Below, piece after piece: positions 6,820 through 7,988 of a stretch of DNA of 7,988 nucleotides. Origin of the DNA: Gammaproteobacteria bacterium UBA3532 (lineage in GTDB: Bacteria > Pseudomonadota > Gammaproteobacteria > Enterobacterales > UBA3532); assembly GCA_002376965.1 (NCBI GenBank), contig DFOV01000116.1:1-7988 (forward strand). The letters run 5' to 3'. Below the pieces are notes generated by a model that saw only the letters and a list, made by a program, of their open reading frames with translations, made no database searches and had not been told where the DNA came from. The position numbers were made by a program, and so were the translations under genes. Position 1 is the first letter of the stretch. Every line of letters begins with the position of its first letter.

Positions 6820-6886
6820 ATTATTGGTTTCTATACGGCTTTCTGGAAATTAATTCTTAATTATTTCATCACGGTATATTTTCATT
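6820..6886. other. AT-rich spacer, no gene seen
   Basis: This 67-base gap separates the right-hand gene pair from the immunity-type cluster and should contain any promoter for the cluster. I see no convincing promoter pair, terminator or repeat in it. A minus-strand 11-codon reading frame starting MKIYRDE is too short to support. Confidence 0.4.
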
Positions 6887-7402
6887 CTAGCTACTAAAAA
6901 TAGCAGCCCGCGCCACCGCCGACAAATGTGGCGCCATCCGCTGAAAAAGCTCCATCAAACTTTCACCATACTGCTGCCTGAACGCCTCGCTGGAATTAAG
7001 TAACTCCATTTCATTCGCTACGGTTAGTTCACAAAAATCCTTTAGCTGTTGGCCAGTTAGCAGCGAGTGTTCACCCGTGAAGCGGTTTTTATAGGGCACT
7101 TGTGGCTGGTCGATAGATTGAAAGGTTGGCCCGCGCTCGCAGGCACAGTAGCAATACACCATCGCCTCAACCTCTTCACCTATCAATGCTTGTATCTGCT
7201 GACGTTGTTCTAGCCCAACCATTGCTTGGTCAAACCCAACGGTGCCGTATGCCGCATGGAACAAGCCAGCATCGCATAGCGCATCGCGAGCGCCCCACGC
7301 TTTTAGCAGTTGGTAGGTGCCTTTTAGATGGCTGAGTAGGCTGCCATTGAGATGGGAAAATTCGCCAGCGCCCAGCGCTTGAAGTTGCTCAAACTTATCC
7401 AT
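6887..7402 (-). CDS. DUF6817-type protein with HD-like histidine motifs
   Basis: About 171 residues from ATG 7402. The pattern HLNGSLLSHLKGTYQLLKAW, then DALCDAGLFHAAYGT, and later FTGEHSLLTGQQL with FCELTVANEMELL matches what I recall of DUF6817 proteins, which resemble HD-domain phosphohydrolases. The paired histidines could bind metal, but no activity is established. An in-frame ATG at 7453 would add 17 residues, but these would lie over the SEC-C motif of the upstream gene. The start at 7402 falls four bases after that gene's stop and gives the family-like beginning MDKFEQLQALGAGEF. It is probably co-transcribed with the peptidase. The GC-richer composition matches the peptidase and the lyase, not the AT-rich block. 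Confidence 0.7.
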   Translation of the reverse strand: MDKFEQLQALGAGEFSHLNGSLLSHLKGTYQLLKAWGARDALCDAGLFHAAYGTVGFDQAMVGLEQRQQIQALIGEEVEAMVYCYCACERGPTFQSIDQPQVPYKNRFTGEHSLLTGQQLKDFCELTVANEMELLNSSEAFRQQYGESLMELFQRMAPHLSAVARAAIFSS

Positions 7403-7406
7403 AGAT

Positions 7407-7988
7407 TCAGCCCAAAGGCATGCAACAGCGTTTATAGCGCTTGCCACTGCCACATGGGCAAGGTGCTTTGCTTCGGGGTTTTACGTCGGACAAAATGGCC
7501 TGCGTATCGGTTTGATAGAAGCGTTGCAATGCCTCGTATATTTTAGGATGCTTTTTGGCCATCAACCCTGGGCGCTCAAAGAAATACTCGGTGGCAACGG
7601 CGAAAAACTCTTGTCGGTTGGTTGCCCCGTATTGCCGAATCGAGCTGTTACGATTCTCGATTTTGCGGATGTTTTTCTCGACCAGATCGAGCCAAGGGGC
7701 GCTAAAGGCATAGTCATGCAGGCGCTCAGGGAAGCCATCGCATTCGCCATCTAACATATCAATCAAGTGTACGAATTCATGAATGGCGACGTTGCGTTTG
7801 TCTTTATTATTGGAAAAGCCATGATGCAGTGCCGGTTTACTGAGCACCATTTTCCCAGCCATTGGGCCGTTACCAACCATGCCTTGAATGCACGAATCGG
7901 GCTGGCCATATTCAGACGACTCGTTAAAAGCTCCAGGAACGAGGATCACTTGCTGCAAATTAACATAATGCCAATGCGGAAAGCGCCA
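7407..7988 (-). CDS. MtfA/M90-type zinc metallopeptidase with C-terminal SEC-C motif (5' end beyond window)
   Basis: A predicted cytoplasmic zinc peptidase. The HEFVHLIDMLDGE motif (HEFVH at 7781-7767) provides two zinc ligands and the catalytic Glu. EFFAVATEYFF (about 7610-7578) supplies the third ligand region, exactly as in MtfA, which in E. coli is known to interact with the repressor Mlc. The C-terminus adds a zinc-binding SEC-C motif, CPCGSGKRYKRCC (about 7456-7418), which is not part of E. coli MtfA. A TTG at 7958 could be taken as a start, but the frame is open to the window edge and reads on as W-R-F-P-H-W-H-Y-V-N before VILVPGAF, which fits the family. The real start therefore lies outside. 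The stop is four bases before the DUF6817-type gene. Confidence 0.85.
   Translation of the reverse strand, partial: WRFPHWHYVNLQQVILVPGAFNESSEYGQPDSCIQGMVGNGPMAGKMVLSKPALHHGFSNNKDKRNVAIHEFVHLIDMLDGECDGFPERLHDYAFSAPWLDLVEKNIRKIENRNSSIRQYGATNRQEFFAVATEYFFERPGLMAKKHPKIYEALQRFYQTDTQAILSDVKPRSKAPCPCGSGKRYKRCCMPLG

Larger units (their letters stand above)
4750..6886. other. AT-rich block, probable acquired immunity-gene island
   Basis: Sample lines inside the block are 32% (5161-5220) and 37% (6001-6060) GC, against 53% at 1441-1500 and 7321-7380. All genes in it are accessory in type. The left edge coincides with the truncated start of the DUF1778 antitoxin. No flanking direct repeats, tRNA or integrase were seen, so the mechanism of arrival is unknown. 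Confidence 0.45.

Noticed and set aside
3863..6886. Integrated plasmid or transposon
   Set aside because: No transposase, integrase, terminal inverted repeats, tRNA attachment site or replication gene was found; only composition supports acquisition.
7403..7453. Upstream ATG at 7453 as start of the DUF6817-type gene
   Set aside because: It would code over the SEC-C motif of the upstream peptidase, and the added residues do not look like the family; the ATG at 7402 fits better.

Overview
The window looks like chromosomal DNA from a Gram-negative, probably gammaproteobacterial, polysaccharide degrader. The basis is a large secreted polysaccharide-lyase-like protein with a Sec signal peptide, a RelE module very close to the Escherichia coli protein, and an MtfA-type peptidase. 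The genus cannot be fixed from this sequence; a Cellvibrio-like degrader is only a guess.

Layout. (1) 62-3862 (+): a 1266-residue exported protein with a signal peptide, a six-blade FG-GAP/VCBS calcium-loop propeller, a heparinase II/III-type lyase region and a C-terminal beta domain. (2) 3965-4490 (+): a type II toxin-antitoxin operon, with a Phd/YefM-type (StbD-like) antitoxin overlapping an intact RelE toxin. (3) 4508-6819 (-): five minus-strand genes, in transcription order an acidic probable SUKH-like protein, an unrecognised acidic 154-residue protein, a short endonuclease V-like protein, a SMI1/KNR4 (SUKH)-type immunity-like protein, and a DUF1778/TacA-type antitoxin that has lost its first residues. 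The last two overlap by ATGA, and the unknown gene and the EndoV-like gene share TGATG, so they are probably one translationally coupled unit. (4) 6887-7988 (-): an MtfA/M90-type zinc peptidase with a C-terminal SEC-C motif, cut by the window edge, and a DUF6817-type gene four bases downstream.

Composition shifts along the window. Sample lines in the lyase and in the right-hand pair are about 53% GC (32/60 each), toxin-antitoxin and antitoxin-remnant lines are about 47-48%, and lines inside 4750-6886 drop to 32-37%. The left edge of the AT-rich block coincides with the point where the DUF1778 antitoxin loses its N-terminus. I read 4750-6886 as an acquired block of immunity-type genes placed against, and truncating, an older antitoxin gene. 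No toxin gene for these immunity-type proteins is in the window.

The most unusual content is the EndoV-like gene embedded among immunity-type genes, together with the antitoxin remnant now coupled to a SUKH-type gene. No rRNA, tRNA, CRISPR array, transposase or integrase was seen, and no stretch longer than 300 bases lacks a gene.
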